From positions 62,001 through 126,000 of the forward strand of contig NZ_JABFNS010000006.1 of NCBI RefSeq assembly GCF_013116825.1: 64,000 nucleotides of DNA, read 5' to 3'. The notes beneath the pieces were generated by a model. It worked only from the letters and a program-made list of their open reading frames with translations, was not told where the DNA came from and did not search any database. Shown one piece after another: positions 1 through 9,715 of this stretch. The stretch comes from Myxococcus xanthus. Lineage in GTDB: Bacteria > Myxococcota > Myxococcia > Myxococcales > Myxococcaceae. The position numbers were made by a program, and so were the translations under genes. The number at the start of each line of letters is the position of its first letter. Position 1 is the first letter of the stretch.

Positions 1-1662
1 CAGGGCGTCGGTGACGCCCGCGTCCTCGAGCTCGGACTCGATGTTGGAGGGCAGCCGGCTGAGCACGACGGCCCCCGCGCCCACCGTGAGCGCCAGACCG
101 ACGCCCACGAAGGCCATCCAACTGCGCGACTGCTTCGGCGCGGCAGGAGGCGTCGTGGCGGCCGTGTGTACGCCCGTGCCCATCGGGCTGGTGGGCACAG
201 CGGTTCCTGCTGATGACCCAGTCCCCGTGGCGTCGGGATGCGCCTGAGTGCCTGCGCCGGACTGCGCCTGTGCGCCCGCGCCGGACTGCGCCTGTGCGCC
301 TGCACCAGACTGCGCAGGAACGCCCGCGCCGGACTGAGCCTGTGCGCCTGAGCCTGAATGGGCCTGAGTGCCTGCGCCGGACGGATGCTGCGCGCCCGCG
401 CCGGAGTGGGCCTGTGCGCTTGCGCCCGCTTGTGACTGGTCACCTGCACTGGACTGCGTCTGTGCGCCCGCGCCGGACTGAGCCTGTGCACCGGCCTGCG
501 CCTGGCCCCCCACCGAACCAGTGCCGGACTGCCCCGTGCTGCCCTCAGCCGATGCCCCCTGCGCGTTGCCACTGGCCGCCGAGCCACTCCCAGCCTGCGC
601 ACCCGAACCATCGGCCGAGCCCGAGGCATGCAACTGTCCCGGCAACTCCGGCCACTTCGCGGGCATCAAGCCCGGGGGCAGGGCGCCGCGCGCGAGGAAC
701 TCAGCCACGGCGGGCGGAGAGATGCCAGCCTTCTGCATCACCTCGGCGATGCCCGCTTCAATCACCCGCCGCCGCGTCGCGCGAGCCTCGCTCTCGGGCG
801 GGAAGTACTTCGACAGGAACTCCGAGAACTCCGCATGCGTGGGCAGCGAGCCGACGGCCTCGACCACGGCCTCCCGGAACGCGAGAGCCGTCGGATACCG
901 CTCCTTGGCTCGCTTCGCCGTCGCCCGGCGCAGCACCGCGTCCAACTTCAGCGGCACGTCCTGCGCCATGGGCGGCAGCGAGCGCGTGAGCACCGCCTTG
1001 TCCGGGTCCGCCGCATCCTTGAAGGGAATCTTCCCGGAGAGGCACTCGTGCAGCACGAGCCCCAGAAGGAACACGTCCGACTGGACGTTGACCGCCTCGC
1101 GTCCACCGAGGAGCTGTTCGGGCGCGCTGTACAAGCGCCGGTTCTTCACGCGCTTGCCACCGCGCTCACGCGGAGCCACGCCGAGCGCGCCATAGCCCGT
1201 CACCTTCGTCAGACCGCCGAAGGAGATCATCAACGTCTCGGGCCGGACGTCACCGTGCACGAAGGGCGTGCCGTCGTCATTGCCCGCGACGTGCGCGTAG
1301 TGCAGGCCCACGGCGGCATCCGCCACGACGAGCGCCGCGAAGTGCGGCGGCAGGCGGGGGTGGGCTTCCAGCAGGCGACGCAGGGGCTCGCCGTCGGCGA
1401 ACTCGGTGACACGGGCCAGCCCGCCATCCTGCTCGGCCAGGGCGTGGACACGGAGGATGTGCGGATGCTCGAAGACGAGCGCGCGCGCTGTCTCGCGACG
1501 CAGGGTCGCCGTCAGCTCGGGGTTCTGCACGACATCTTGCGGTGCCCAGATGAGCACCACGGGACGGGGAGACGCGCCGTCCTCCAGGGCGAGTCCGAGG
1601 AAGGCACGTGAGCCTTCCCCGGCCAGCAGGGGACCAAGGGATTGGTAACGGACGGAACTCAT
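1..1662 (-). CDS. Membrane-anchored Ser/Thr protein pseudokinase (C-terminus beyond window)
   Basis: The frame opens at ATG 1662 and runs off the left edge, giving at least 554 residues. Residues 1 to about 280 have the Hanks kinase layout, but key residues are replaced. The VAIK lysine position reads VLIW near residue 40. The catalytic loop reads HGDVRPET near 135, so the Asp is kept but the Lys and Asn are not. The DFG position reads TGYG near 157, losing the metal-binding Asp. Next comes a low-complexity Ser-Gly-Ala-Gln region (about residues 370-480), then a transmembrane segment of small hydrophobic residues near 515-535. Myxobacteria carry many such kinases, usually with a cytoplasmic kinase domain and an outward C-terminus. 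Loss of the Lys and the DFG Asp suggests a binding or scaffold role rather than catalysis. The family call is firm, and the inactivity is inferred from the motifs. Confidence 0.85.
   Translation of the reverse strand, partial: MSSVRYQSLGPLLAGEGSRAFLGLALEDGASPRPVVLIWAPQDVVQNPELTATLRRETARALVFEHPHILRVHALAEQDGGLARVTEFADGEPLRRLLEAHPRLPPHFAALVVADAAVGLHYAHVAGNDDGTPFVHGDVRPETLMISFGGLTKVTGYGALGVAPRERGGKRVKNRRLYSAPEQLLGGREAVNVQSDVFLLGLVLHECLSGKIPFKDAADPDKAVLTRSLPPMAQDVPLKLDAVLRRATAKRAKERYPTALAFREAVVEAVGSLPTHAEFSEFLSKYFPPESEARATRRRVIEAGIAEVMQKAGISPPAVAEFLARGALPPGLMPAKWPELPGQLHASGSADGSGAQAGSGSAASGNAQGASAEGSTGQSGTGSVGGQAQAGAQAQSGAGAQTQSSAGDQSQAGASAQAHSGAGAQHPSGAGTQAHSGSGAQAQSGAGVPAQSGAGAQAQSGAGAQAQSGAGTQAHPDATGTGSSAGTAVPTSPMGTGVHTAATTPPAAPKQSRSWMAFVGVGLALTVGAGAVVLSRLPSNIESELEDAGVTDAL
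241..500 (-). repeat. 24-bp-unit degenerate tandem repeat coding for SGAGAQAQ
   Basis: About ten imperfect 24-bp units encode the octapeptide SGAGAQAQ and variants such as SGAGTQAH and SGSGAQAQ inside the pseudokinase gene. The repeat sits between the kinase-like domain and the membrane segment and probably forms a flexible juxtamembrane linker. Copy number could vary between strains. Confidence 0.8.
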
Positions 1663-1730
1663 GACACCGCATGTTAGTGCGAGTCACGCGGGTCCTGAAA
1701 TACGGGGAGCCCGTTGTCCTTTCCCGACAG

Positions 1731-3077
<1,347 letters not shown>

Positions 3078-3210
3078 TCCAACCCTCCGTGCACCGCCAG
3101 GGATTGTCGAGCGAAGGACATTCTGACTGTTGGGAAGGCCGCAGCCTCCCCGGGCTCCCTGGATGCGGTGTCTCGCTCTTCATAAACCACTCCGGTCATC
3201 CATGAACGAT

Positions 3211-3227
3211 TGCATCTCTGGGATGCA
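3211..3227. promoter_or_regulatory. Short perfect inverted repeat in a divergent promoter region
   Basis: TGCATC and GATGCA flank a 5-base loop in the spacer between the divergent htrA-like and receiver genes. Its placement would suit an operator or a small leader hairpin for the rightward gene. A 6-bp arm is short enough to occur by chance. Confidence 0.3.
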
Positions 3228-3320
3228 CGTCCTCTCGGGGTGTCGGTACACCGTGGGAGTGGATTGTTATCCTGGCGGCACGCAAGCAGTCGCGGCGTGC
3301 CGAGGCGAGGGAGTGGAAGC

Positions 3321-4316
3321 ATGAGTCTCGTCCTGGTCGCGGACGATGAGCCAGCGGTGTTGGAGGTTCTCAGTCAAGTCGTGGAGGACCTGGGCCATGA
3401 CGTCTTGAGGGCGCGGGATGGCGAGGAGGCGCTCGGTCTGGCGCGTGCTCGGCATCCTCAACTGGTGGTGACGGACCACATGATGCCGCGGCTGAGCGGC
3501 GTGGAGCTCTGCCGCCGGATGAAGCAGGAGGCACAGCTCAAGGACGTGCCCGTCATCCTCCTCAGCGCGGTGCTGCCCCAGGGCGCGCCGGAGGCGTTCG
3601 CGTTTCTTCACAAGCCCTTTGAAATCACCGACTTCGAATCGGTCATCCACAAATCGCTGGCCGCCTCGCCGGAGCCCCGGGGGGAGCACGCGGCGTCCCC
3701 CCTGGGCGCGCTGGGGCAGTGGGTGGCGCAGACGCTCCAGGGCCCGCTCGAAACGGCCCGCGAGCAGCTTCGCCGGCTGGAATGCACGCCCTCCGTGGAC
3801 CGCGCGGCGCTGGACACGCTGGCGGCGCAGCTCCAGTCCATGGAAGCCGTGGGCCGTCACCTGCGCGAGCTGGCGTGGCTGTCCTCGGGCGAGGCGACGC
3901 TGAAGCGAATCGACGCGGACGTGGGCCAGCACCTGCGCGACGCGGTGGCGGCACATGGCGCACACGTCACGTTGGATGCACCCGAGGAGCCAGTCCACGC
4001 GCAGGTGGACCCGCCGCGCATCCGGCAGGTCTTCGACGTGCTGCTGGCGAACGCGGTCCGGCAGGGGGACGCGGAGGTGGCGCTCGAAGTCTCCCAGACG
4101 CAGCTCACGGTGCGCGTGAAGGACGCGGGGCCGGGGCTGGCCGCGGAGGCGCTGGCCCACCTCTTCACGCCCTTCCAGATGAATGCGAAGGGCGTCTGCG
4201 GACCGGAGCTGTACGTGGCCTCGGAGCTGGTGCGCCTGCAAGGGGGCTCGTTGTCCGTCCAGTCACGACCCGGCGAGGGCTCCACGTTCAGCCTGATGCT
4301 GCCGCGGAGCACTTGA
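3321..4316 (+). CDS. Receiver domain fused to a degenerate histidine-kinase-like ATPase domain
   Basis: The protein has 331 residues. I chose ATG 3321 because the receiver fold begins at once there; an upstream in-frame start would add 37 unrelated residues. Residues 1-120 form a receiver domain with acidic pair Asp8/Asp9, phospho-acceptor Asp52 in VVTDHMMP, and the conserved Lys in FLHKPF. Residues about 140-331 resemble a histidine kinase core: N-box LLANAV, G1 box DAGPGL and F box LFTPF. The dimerisation helix has no phospho-accepting His where one is expected (VAQTLQGPL), and the G2 glycines are replaced (GPELYV). It probably receives phosphate from another kinase and signals through the C-terminal domain without autophosphorylating. 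A partner cannot be inferred from the neighbours. Confidence 0.85.
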   Translation: MSLVLVADDEPAVLEVLSQVVEDLGHDVLRARDGEEALGLARARHPQLVVTDHMMPRLSGVELCRRMKQEAQLKDVPVILLSAVLPQGAPEAFAFLHKPFEITDFESVIHKSLAASPEPRGEHAASPLGALGQWVAQTLQGPLETAREQLRRLECTPSVDRAALDTLAAQLQSMEAVGRHLRELAWLSSGEATLKRIDADVGQHLRDAVAAHGAHVTLDAPEEPVHAQVDPPRIRQVFDVLLANAVRQGDAEVALEVSQTQLTVRVKDAGPGLAAEALAHLFTPFQMNAKGVCGPELYVASELVRLQGGSLSVQSRPGEGSTFSLMLPRST

Positions 4317-4359
4317 CGCGAGAGGGCTGTTCTCCAGGGGCGCTTCGCGTGACGAGACG

Positions 4360-5397
4360 TCAGGCCTGCTGCGACTTCAGCATCCAGCCAATCATCTTGT
4401 ACAGGAGCCGGGCGCCGACGTTGCCGTCCCACTCGCCGCCGTCGGGGTCGGGGGCCACCTCGGTGAGGTCGAAGCCCACGATGGTGCGCCCGGAGCGGAC
4501 CACGCCGGCGATGAGGGCCACGGCCTCGGCGAAGGACAGTCCGCCGGGCACCGGGGTGCCCGTGTGGGGGCAGAGCACGGGGTCCAGCCCGTCGATGTCG
4601 AAGGACAGGTAGACCTGCTTCGGGAGCAGGGCGACCATCTCATCCACCTGCCGGTTCCAGGGCACGCCGTCGAAGCGCTTGTTCTGGAGGGTGGCGTCGA
4701 AGAAGCCGTGCACGCGGCCGTTGGAGTCCGCGATGTACTGGTACTCCTCCGCGCTCATGTCACGCAGGCCCACCTGGACCAGCGTCTTCACGCCAGGGAT
4801 GCGCTCCGCGACGTTGTACATGATGGACGCGTGGGACCAGGTGAAGCCCTCGTAGGCCACGCGCAGGTCGGCGTGCGCGTCCAGGTGCAGCACGCCCATG
4901 CCGGGGTACTTCTCCGCGTGCGCGCGGATGATGCCGTAGGAGATGGAGTGGTCACCGCCCACCGCGGCCACGCGCTTGCCCTGGTCCAACCAGTGCTTGG
5001 TGGTGCGGTAGACGTGCTCGTTCATCTGGTCGCAGAGGACATTCACGTCCTGCGCGGCCTGAATCAGCGCGGCCTCGCCGGAGTGGATGCCACCGGCCTC
5101 GATGACGACCTGGGCGCGCTCCTTGGCGCGGGTGTTCCAGTCGCGCAGCTCCTGGGGCTCGGGGAGCATGGCGATGCCACGCTCGTAGGGACGACCCGTC
5201 TCCACGTCGAAGAGGTCGACCTGCCGGCTGGCCTCCAGGACGGCGGTCGGCCCCTCGGACGTGCCACCGCCGTAACTGGTGGTGGCCTCGAACGGGACGG
5301 GGATGAGGACGACGTGCGCCTCTTCCGGGGAGTGGGGGAGGCCGAACACGCCGGAGTCCGGCTGGGCGGCGGCGCTGGGGTCGAAGTGGGTAGCCAT
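4360..5397 (-). CDS. speB: Agmatinase/arginase family ureohydrolase
   Basis: The protein has 345 residues from ATG 5397; an upstream ATG in frame would add 34 residues that do not fit the family. The dimanganese site is complete: GGDHS, DAHAD and SFDIDGLDP. The family hydrolyses guanidino or formimino groups (agmatine to putrescine and urea, arginine to ornithine and urea, or related substrates). The N-terminal part resembles agmatinases, but the substrate cannot be fixed by eye. It is last in a same-strand run after the quinone oxidoreductase and ankyrin genes, 43 bp behind the latter. It converges with the receiver gene. Confidence 0.88.
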   Translation of the reverse strand: MATHFDPSAAAQPDSGVFGLPHSPEEAHVVLIPVPFEATTSYGGGTSEGPTAVLEASRQVDLFDVETGRPYERGIAMLPEPQELRDWNTRAKERAQVVIEAGGIHSGEAALIQAAQDVNVLCDQMNEHVYRTTKHWLDQGKRVAAVGGDHSISYGIIRAHAEKYPGMGVLHLDAHADLRVAYEGFTWSHASIMYNVAERIPGVKTLVQVGLRDMSAEEYQYIADSNGRVHGFFDATLQNKRFDGVPWNRQVDEMVALLPKQVYLSFDIDGLDPVLCPHTGTPVPGGLSFAEAVALIAGVVRSGRTIVGFDLTEVAPDPDGGEWDGNVGARLLYKMIGWMLKSQQA

Positions 5398-5440
5398 GGC
5401 GGCGCAGGATAAAGGCCCGGTGTCGGGGCGCAATGGTCTG

Positions 5441-6544
5441 TTACTTCTCGATGCGTTCCTTGACGTCAAAACGCCCGGCCAGCACCTGATGTTTCTCAAT
5501 CACCAGCCGGTCCGCCGTCAGCACGCCCCGGACGTCCAGGCTGTAGTCGTTGTAGAGGGCGTCCACGGTCGAGGCCTTGAGGCTCCCTCCAATGATGACG
5601 GGGCCCTCGGTCTGGAAGGTGTCGCATTCGAAGTCACCGCCCACGAAGAGCTGGCACCCTTCGAAGTTGGAGGCCTTGCCGTTCACCGTCAGGTTCCCCG
5701 TCACCAGGAGCGACAGCACCTTCAGGGGGCCCTCCACCACCAGGTCTCCGTGGTGGACGAAGGGGTTCTTGGCCACCTTCTTGAGCGTCTTGCTCGCGGG
5801 GGCCCGCGTGGAGACCTGCCGGATGAGGTCGATGGTGGCGAAGACGAGCGGGGCGTTCGTGTTGCCGTGCTCTGCGATGCCCGCGTAGAGCTGGTCGACG
5901 GTGACCGAGTACTCCTCGACGAAGACACTCTCCATGAACGCGCGGAGCTGCTCCCACGTCTTGGGGGCGACCCCCGCGGGAGCGTCCCCTGACAGGTATT
6001 GGGTGACGCGCTCCTCGGAGAGCTCCTTCGCCTTCTTGGGCGGAGGGCCTCGCTGGTCCTTGGTCTTCTTCAGGAGCTCCACGAGCAGGGGGCCCACGTT
6101 CTTGCTGTGCCGCGAGGCGCGGGCGACGGAGAGCACCGACCTGCCCCCCTCCGTCTTCAGCCGAGGGTCGATGCCCTGCTCGATGAAGAACCGCACGACG
6201 CGGTCAGCGCCGAACTCCGCGGCCCGGTGAATCGGGAACTCGTAGTTCGAGCCCGCCCGGATGTCGGCGCCGTACTCCATGAGCAACTGGATGACTTCGA
6301 CGTTGTTCTGGGGGACGGCGAGCATCATCGGCGAGTGCCCGTTGATGGTCTCGAAGTCCAGGCTGACGCCGCCGGCCAGCAGTGCCCGGAGTTGAGCCAC
6401 CACCTCGGCGTTCTTGCGCTCCGCCTTGGCCAGGCTCTGCCGATATTCAGCCTCCGGCATTTCGACCCGGTGATAGGTCTGGATGTAGTGGAGGTCGTCA
6501 ATCTGCTGGATGAGCTTTTCGAGCTCCCGCTGCTGCTCCGTCAT
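5441..6544 (-). CDS. Ankyrin-repeat protein with a C-terminal beta-solenoid (bactofilin-like) domain
   Basis: The protein has 367 residues from ATG 6544. An N-terminal helical coiled-coil-like stretch (1-55) precedes about three ankyrin repeats (about 60-165), visible as GHSPMMLAVPQNNVEVIQLL and FPIHRAAEFGADRVVRFF. The last 110 residues have the short alternating pattern of a right-handed beta-solenoid with repeated LxVxGxL and IxGGSL turns, as in bactofilin-type polymer-forming proteins. There is no signal peptide or membrane segment, so it is probably cytoplasmic. It lies between the quinone oxidoreductase (30 bp upstream) and the agmatinase. The ankyrin call is firm, and the solenoid is read from pattern only. 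Confidence 0.75.
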   Translation of the reverse strand: MTEQQRELEKLIQQIDDLHYIQTYHRVEMPEAEYRQSLAKAERKNAEVVAQLRALLAGGVSLDFETINGHSPMMLAVPQNNVEVIQLLMEYGADIRAGSNYEFPIHRAAEFGADRVVRFFIEQGIDPRLKTEGGRSVLSVARASRHSKNVGPLLVELLKKTKDQRGPPPKKAKELSEERVTQYLSGDAPAGVAPKTWEQLRAFMESVFVEEYSVTVDQLYAGIAEHGNTNAPLVFATIDLIRQVSTRAPASKTLKKVAKNPFVHHGDLVVEGPLKVLSLLVTGNLTVNGKASNFEGCQLFVGGDFECDTFQTEGPVIIGGSLKASTVDALYNDYSLDVRGVLTADRLVIEKHQVLAGRFDVKERIEK

Positions 6545-6574
6545 CGAATCCGTTCCTTCAGTGCGCGATGCGGC

Positions 6575-7564
6575 TCACGCCCACCGCACCACCAGCTTGC
6601 CCACCGAGTCATTGCCGGCCATGCGCTCCAGCGCCTGCCGGATGTCCGCGCGCGGCACCGCCGCGTCTATCATGGGCCGCAGCGCCCCTGTGCGGAACAG
6701 CGGCAGCAGATGCCGCTCCGCGCTCTGCGCCAGCGCGATCTTCTCTTCCAGCGGACGGCTGCGCAGCACGGTGCCGGTGACACGCAGCCGCTTCGTCAGC
6801 ACCGTGCCCAGGTTCACCTCGGTGGCCGCGCCCGCCACCAGCCCCACCAGCATCAGCCGCCCCCGGGGCGCCAGGGCGTTCAGCGTCTCCGGCACGTAGC
6901 TGCCGCCCACCAGGTCCAGGCACAGGTCCGCGCCCCGGCCGCCTGTCTCCTCGCGCACCGCGTCCGCGAAGCGCGGCGGCTTGGCGTCACACAGCACCGT
7001 GCGAGCCACACCCCACTCGGCCGCGCGGGTCAGCTTCGCCGCGTTGCGGCCGGTGCCCACCACGCGCGCGCCCATGGCCTGGCAGATGAGCGCCGCCGCC
7101 GAGCCCACGCCACTGGCCACCGCGTGGACGAGCACCGTCTCGCCGGGCTTGAGCTCGCCCTGGAGCACCAGCGCGTCGAACGCGGTCAGGTACGCCTCCG
7201 GAATGGCCGCCGCGTCGGTGAAGTCCATCCCGTCGGGGATGGGCATCGCCTCTCGCTCATGGGTGACGAGCAGCTCCGACCAGGCGCCCCCGCCCACCAG
7301 CCCCATGACGCGGTCGCCGGGCTGGAAGCGGCGTGCGCGCGGGCCCACAGCCACCACCTCGCCCGCGTACTCCAGGCCGGGAATGTCCGGTGCCACGTCA
7401 GGCGGGGCGGGGTAGTGACCACGAAGCTGCAGAAGGTCCGCTCGGTTGAGCGCGGACGCTCGCACCCGGACCAGAATCTCCCCTGGGCCTGGGACCGGCT
7501 CGGGGCGTTCTTCCTCGGCGAGGACCTCGGGGCCTCCTGGGCGGGTGATGCGAAGGACCTTCAT
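6575..7564 (-). CDS. NADPH:quinone oxidoreductase, PIG3-type medium-chain reductase
   Basis: The protein has 329 residues from ATG 7564, typical for zinc-free quinone oxidoreductases. The N-terminal GroES-like fold carries ALNRADLLQLRG and IPGLEYAG, the hallmark of the PIG3/Qor group. The nucleotide site is the AVASGVGSAA loop (normally AxxGxxG) near residues 148-157. No zinc ligands are visible. Such enzymes reduce quinones or enones with NADPH in the cytoplasm. The gene heads a same-strand run with the ankyrin and agmatinase genes. It is divergent from yacG across 82 bp. Confidence 0.92.
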   Translation of the reverse strand: MKVLRITRPGGPEVLAEEERPEPVPGPGEILVRVRASALNRADLLQLRGHYPAPPDVAPDIPGLEYAGEVVAVGPRARRFQPGDRVMGLVGGGAWSELLVTHEREAMPIPDGMDFTDAAAIPEAYLTAFDALVLQGELKPGETVLVHAVASGVGSAAALICQAMGARVVGTGRNAAKLTRAAEWGVARTVLCDAKPPRFADAVREETGGRGADLCLDLVGGSYVPETLNALAPRGRLMLVGLVAGAATEVNLGTVLTKRLRVTGTVLRSRPLEEKIALAQSAERHLLPLFRTGALRPMIDAAVPRADIRQALERMAGNDSVGKLVVRWA

Positions 7565-7646
7565 GGCAGGCGCCTCCCTTGGAATGGTGGGAACGAAACA
7601 TCCTGGCTCGCGAGAGCGTCAACGCTTATCTAGAACACCGTCCATC

Positions 7647-7856
7647 ATGAGCACCCTGACGTGTCCCATCTGCCAGAAGCCCGTTCCCCCGCGCGGGGAG
7701 AACGCTGCTTTTCCCTTCTGTTCCAAGCGCTGCCGCGCCGTGGACCTCGGCCGGTGGCTCGGCGAGGAGTACCGCGTCCCCGACCGGCAGGCGGATGAGC
7801 AGGAAGACGAGCTGCCCGCCGACAGCCACCCGGCACGCCAGCACGGCGACGCATGA
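7647..7856 (+). CDS. yacG: YacG-family zinc protein, DNA gyrase inhibitor
   Basis: The protein has 69 residues. I chose ATG 7647 because the zinc site begins at residue 6; the frame is open much further upstream but with no family similarity. The four Cys ligands are in CPIC and FCSKRC, followed by the conserved VDLGRWLGEEYRVP. Family members bind gyrase GyrB and inhibit its activity. The stop overlaps the ATG of the next gene by four bases, so the two are probably translationally coupled. Confidence 0.95.
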   Translation: MSTLTCPICQKPVPPRGENAAFPFCSKRCRAVDLGRWLGEEYRVPDRQADEQEDELPADSHPARQHGDA

Positions 7857-8584
7857 GCGGCTTCGTCGACCTGCACTGCCATCTGCTGCCCGGCGTGGAT
7901 GACGGAGCACGCACGCTGGAAGACGCGCTGGAGATGGCGCGTGCGCTGGTCGACCTCGGCTTCTCCACCGTCGCCCCCAGTCCGCACGCGCGCCCCGAGT
8001 ACGCCCCCGTGGAGGTGGTGGACGTGCGCCGCGCGGAGCTGGCGGAGGCCCTGGAGCGCGAGCGCATCCCGCTGACATTGGGGCGCAACGCGGAGAACGT
8101 GCTCGACGATGCCTTCCTGCGAGGCCTCAGCACGCCCCAGGCCCGAAAGTTGGGCCCTGGCCGCTATGTGCTCGTGGAGTTGCCCTACACCGCGCCCGTC
8201 CCCGCGCTGCCGGACATCCTCTTCCGCATCCGCACCAAGGGCGTGGTGCCGTTGTTGGCGCATCCCGAGCGCTGCCTGGAGTTCGAGCGGAAGGGCCGCG
8301 CCGCCGAGGCCGTGCGAGCTGGGGCATTGTTGCAACTGGATATCGGTGCGCTCATCGGCCGCTATGGCGGCACGGCGAAGAAGCTGTCCCGCGCCTTCCT
8401 GGATGACGGGCTCTATGCGGTGGGCGCCACGGACCTGCATGGGCCCGTGGGGGCCCGGGACTGGGTGGGGCGCTCACTGGCGGAGCTGCGGAGCAGGGCA
8501 GGGGAGGCGAGCTTCGCCCGTCTCATGAGGGACAATCCCGCGATTTTGTTGGCCGGGGAGTCACTGGAGTCCGACCCGGACTGA
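7853..8584 (+). CDS. PHP-fold tyrosine-protein phosphatase of the CpsB/YwqE type
   Basis: The protein has 243 residues, the usual family length. The start overlaps the yacG stop (ATGA). The N-terminal metal motif HCHLLPGVDDGA is diagnostic for the manganese-dependent PHP phosphatases that dephosphorylate tyrosine kinases controlling capsule or exopolysaccharide export. Further metal ligands are in SPHARPEY, LAHPERC and GATDLHGP. No polysaccharide genes adjoin it here. The next gene, 17 bp downstream, encodes a flippase-like membrane protein, so a cell-surface role is possible but inferred. Confidence 0.9.
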   Translation: MSGFVDLHCHLLPGVDDGARTLEDALEMARALVDLGFSTVAPSPHARPEYAPVEVVDVRRAELAEALERERIPLTLGRNAENVLDDAFLRGLSTPQARKLGPGRYVLVELPYTAPVPALPDILFRIRTKGVVPLLAHPERCLEFERKGRAAEAVRAGALLQLDIGALIGRYGGTAKKLSRAFLDDGLYAVGATDLHGPVGARDWVGRSLAELRSRAGEASFARLMRDNPAILLAGESLESDPD

Positions 8585-8601
8585 CGGTATACCCGGCCGC
8601 T

Positions 8602-9669
8602 GTGAAACGTGCCGTCAAACTCCTGGCCAGCCTCCTGGTCACCTTCCTCTTCATGTGGTGGGCCTTCCGGGACACGGACTGGGCGACGCAGCTGGCCAGC
8701 CTGAAGTCGGCCAACTACGCGTGGTTGGTGCCGTACTTCGGCTGCCTGTTGGCCATCCACGTCTTCCGCACCCTGCGTTGGGGCTGCCTTCTGTCGGGCC
8801 TGGAGCAGGTCCCGTTCCGGAAGCTGAACGAGGCGTCCGGCATCGGCTTCATGATGCTGCTGGTGCTGCCCTTCCGCCTGGGCGAGTTCGCGCGGCCCTT
8901 CCTCATCGCGCAGCGCAGTGGCATCCGCCGCAGCGCGGCCATGACGTCCGTGGTGCTGGAGCGCATCGTGGACGGCCTCTTCGTGGCGGCGATGCTGCGA
9001 GCGCTGCTCTTCTTCGTGCCCACGGAGACGCCGGAGATTCGCTACGTCAAGCTGGGCTCGTGGCTGATGTTCGCGGTGTTCGGCGGCGGTCTGGCGTTCC
9101 TCCTCTTCGGCCTCTGGCAGCAGCAGCGCACGGTGAATCTGGTGCGCGCCACGGTGGGCCGGCTGGCGCCGCAGGTGGCGGACAAGGTCGCGGACATCGT
9201 CGACACCTTCGTGGGCGCCATGCGGCAGCTGCCGAAGGGGCGGCAGGTCGCGCTCTTCTTCCTCTACACTGCGCTGTACTGGGGCGTGAATGGCGCGGGG
9301 ATGTCCCTGCTGGCCAACGCCTTCGACTGCTCGGGCGCGGCGCCCGGCACCGTCTGCGAGCCCATGGACCTGACGCTCTTCCAGGCCTACGTCGTGCTGG
9401 GCGTGCTGGTGGTGGGGCTGATGATTCCAGCGGCGCCGGGGATGATGGGCACCTTCCAGGCGGCCACGAAGGTGGGCCTGAGCCTCTTCCTGCCGGCCGC
9501 CGCGGTGAATGCCAGCGGGCTGGCCTACGCCAACGTCATGTGGCTGAGCCAGACGGTGCAGCAGGTGGGCCTGGGCCTCATCCTGCTGTCCATGGGCCAC
9601 CTGTCGTTCAAGGACATCGCCGGCAAGCTGGACGACAAGGACGGGGAGGCGGCGGCACCTTCCGCCTGA
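8602..9669 (+). CDS. Lysylphosphatidylglycerol synthase-type multi-pass membrane protein (flippase-like family)
   Basis: The protein has 355 residues from GTG 8602. About eight hydrophobic segments are visible. Conserved elements include FRLGEFARPFLIAQ (residues ~92-105) and TSVVLERIVDGLF, typical of the TIGR00374/UPF0104 family related to the membrane part of MprF. Members move or anchor lipids in the inner membrane. The soluble aminoacyltransferase domain of full MprF is absent. It closes the yacG-phosphatase run and is followed by a strong hairpin. Confidence 0.88.
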   Translation: MKRAVKLLASLLVTFLFMWWAFRDTDWATQLASLKSANYAWLVPYFGCLLAIHVFRTLRWGCLLSGLEQVPFRKLNEASGIGFMMLLVLPFRLGEFARPFLIAQRSGIRRSAAMTSVVLERIVDGLFVAAMLRALLFFVPTETPEIRYVKLGSWLMFAVFGGGLAFLLFGLWQQQRTVNLVRATVGRLAPQVADKVADIVDTFVGAMRQLPKGRQVALFFLYTALYWGVNGAGMSLLANAFDCSGAAPGTVCEPMDLTLFQAYVVLGVLVVGLMIPAAPGMMGTFQAATKVGLSLFLPAAAVNASGLAYANVMWLSQTVQQVGLGLILLSMGHLSFKDIAGKLDDKDGEAAAPSA

Positions 9670-9670
9670 C

Positions 9671-9695
9671 ACCGGGGCCGCATCCCGGCCCCGGT
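9671..9695. terminator. Hairpin between convergent genes
   Basis: A perfect 10-bp GC stem with loop CATCC lies directly after the flippase-like gene and before the end of the convergent lipoprotein gene. There is no T-tract on either side, so it is a candidate bidirectional terminator or transcript-end stabiliser. Confidence 0.5.
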
Positions 9696-9715
9696 TGCCG
9701 TGTCGATGCGGCGTC

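Noticed and set aside
241-500. Possible CRISPR or minisatellite array
   Set aside because: The units are contiguous, degenerate and in frame with a coding octapeptide. There are no spacers.
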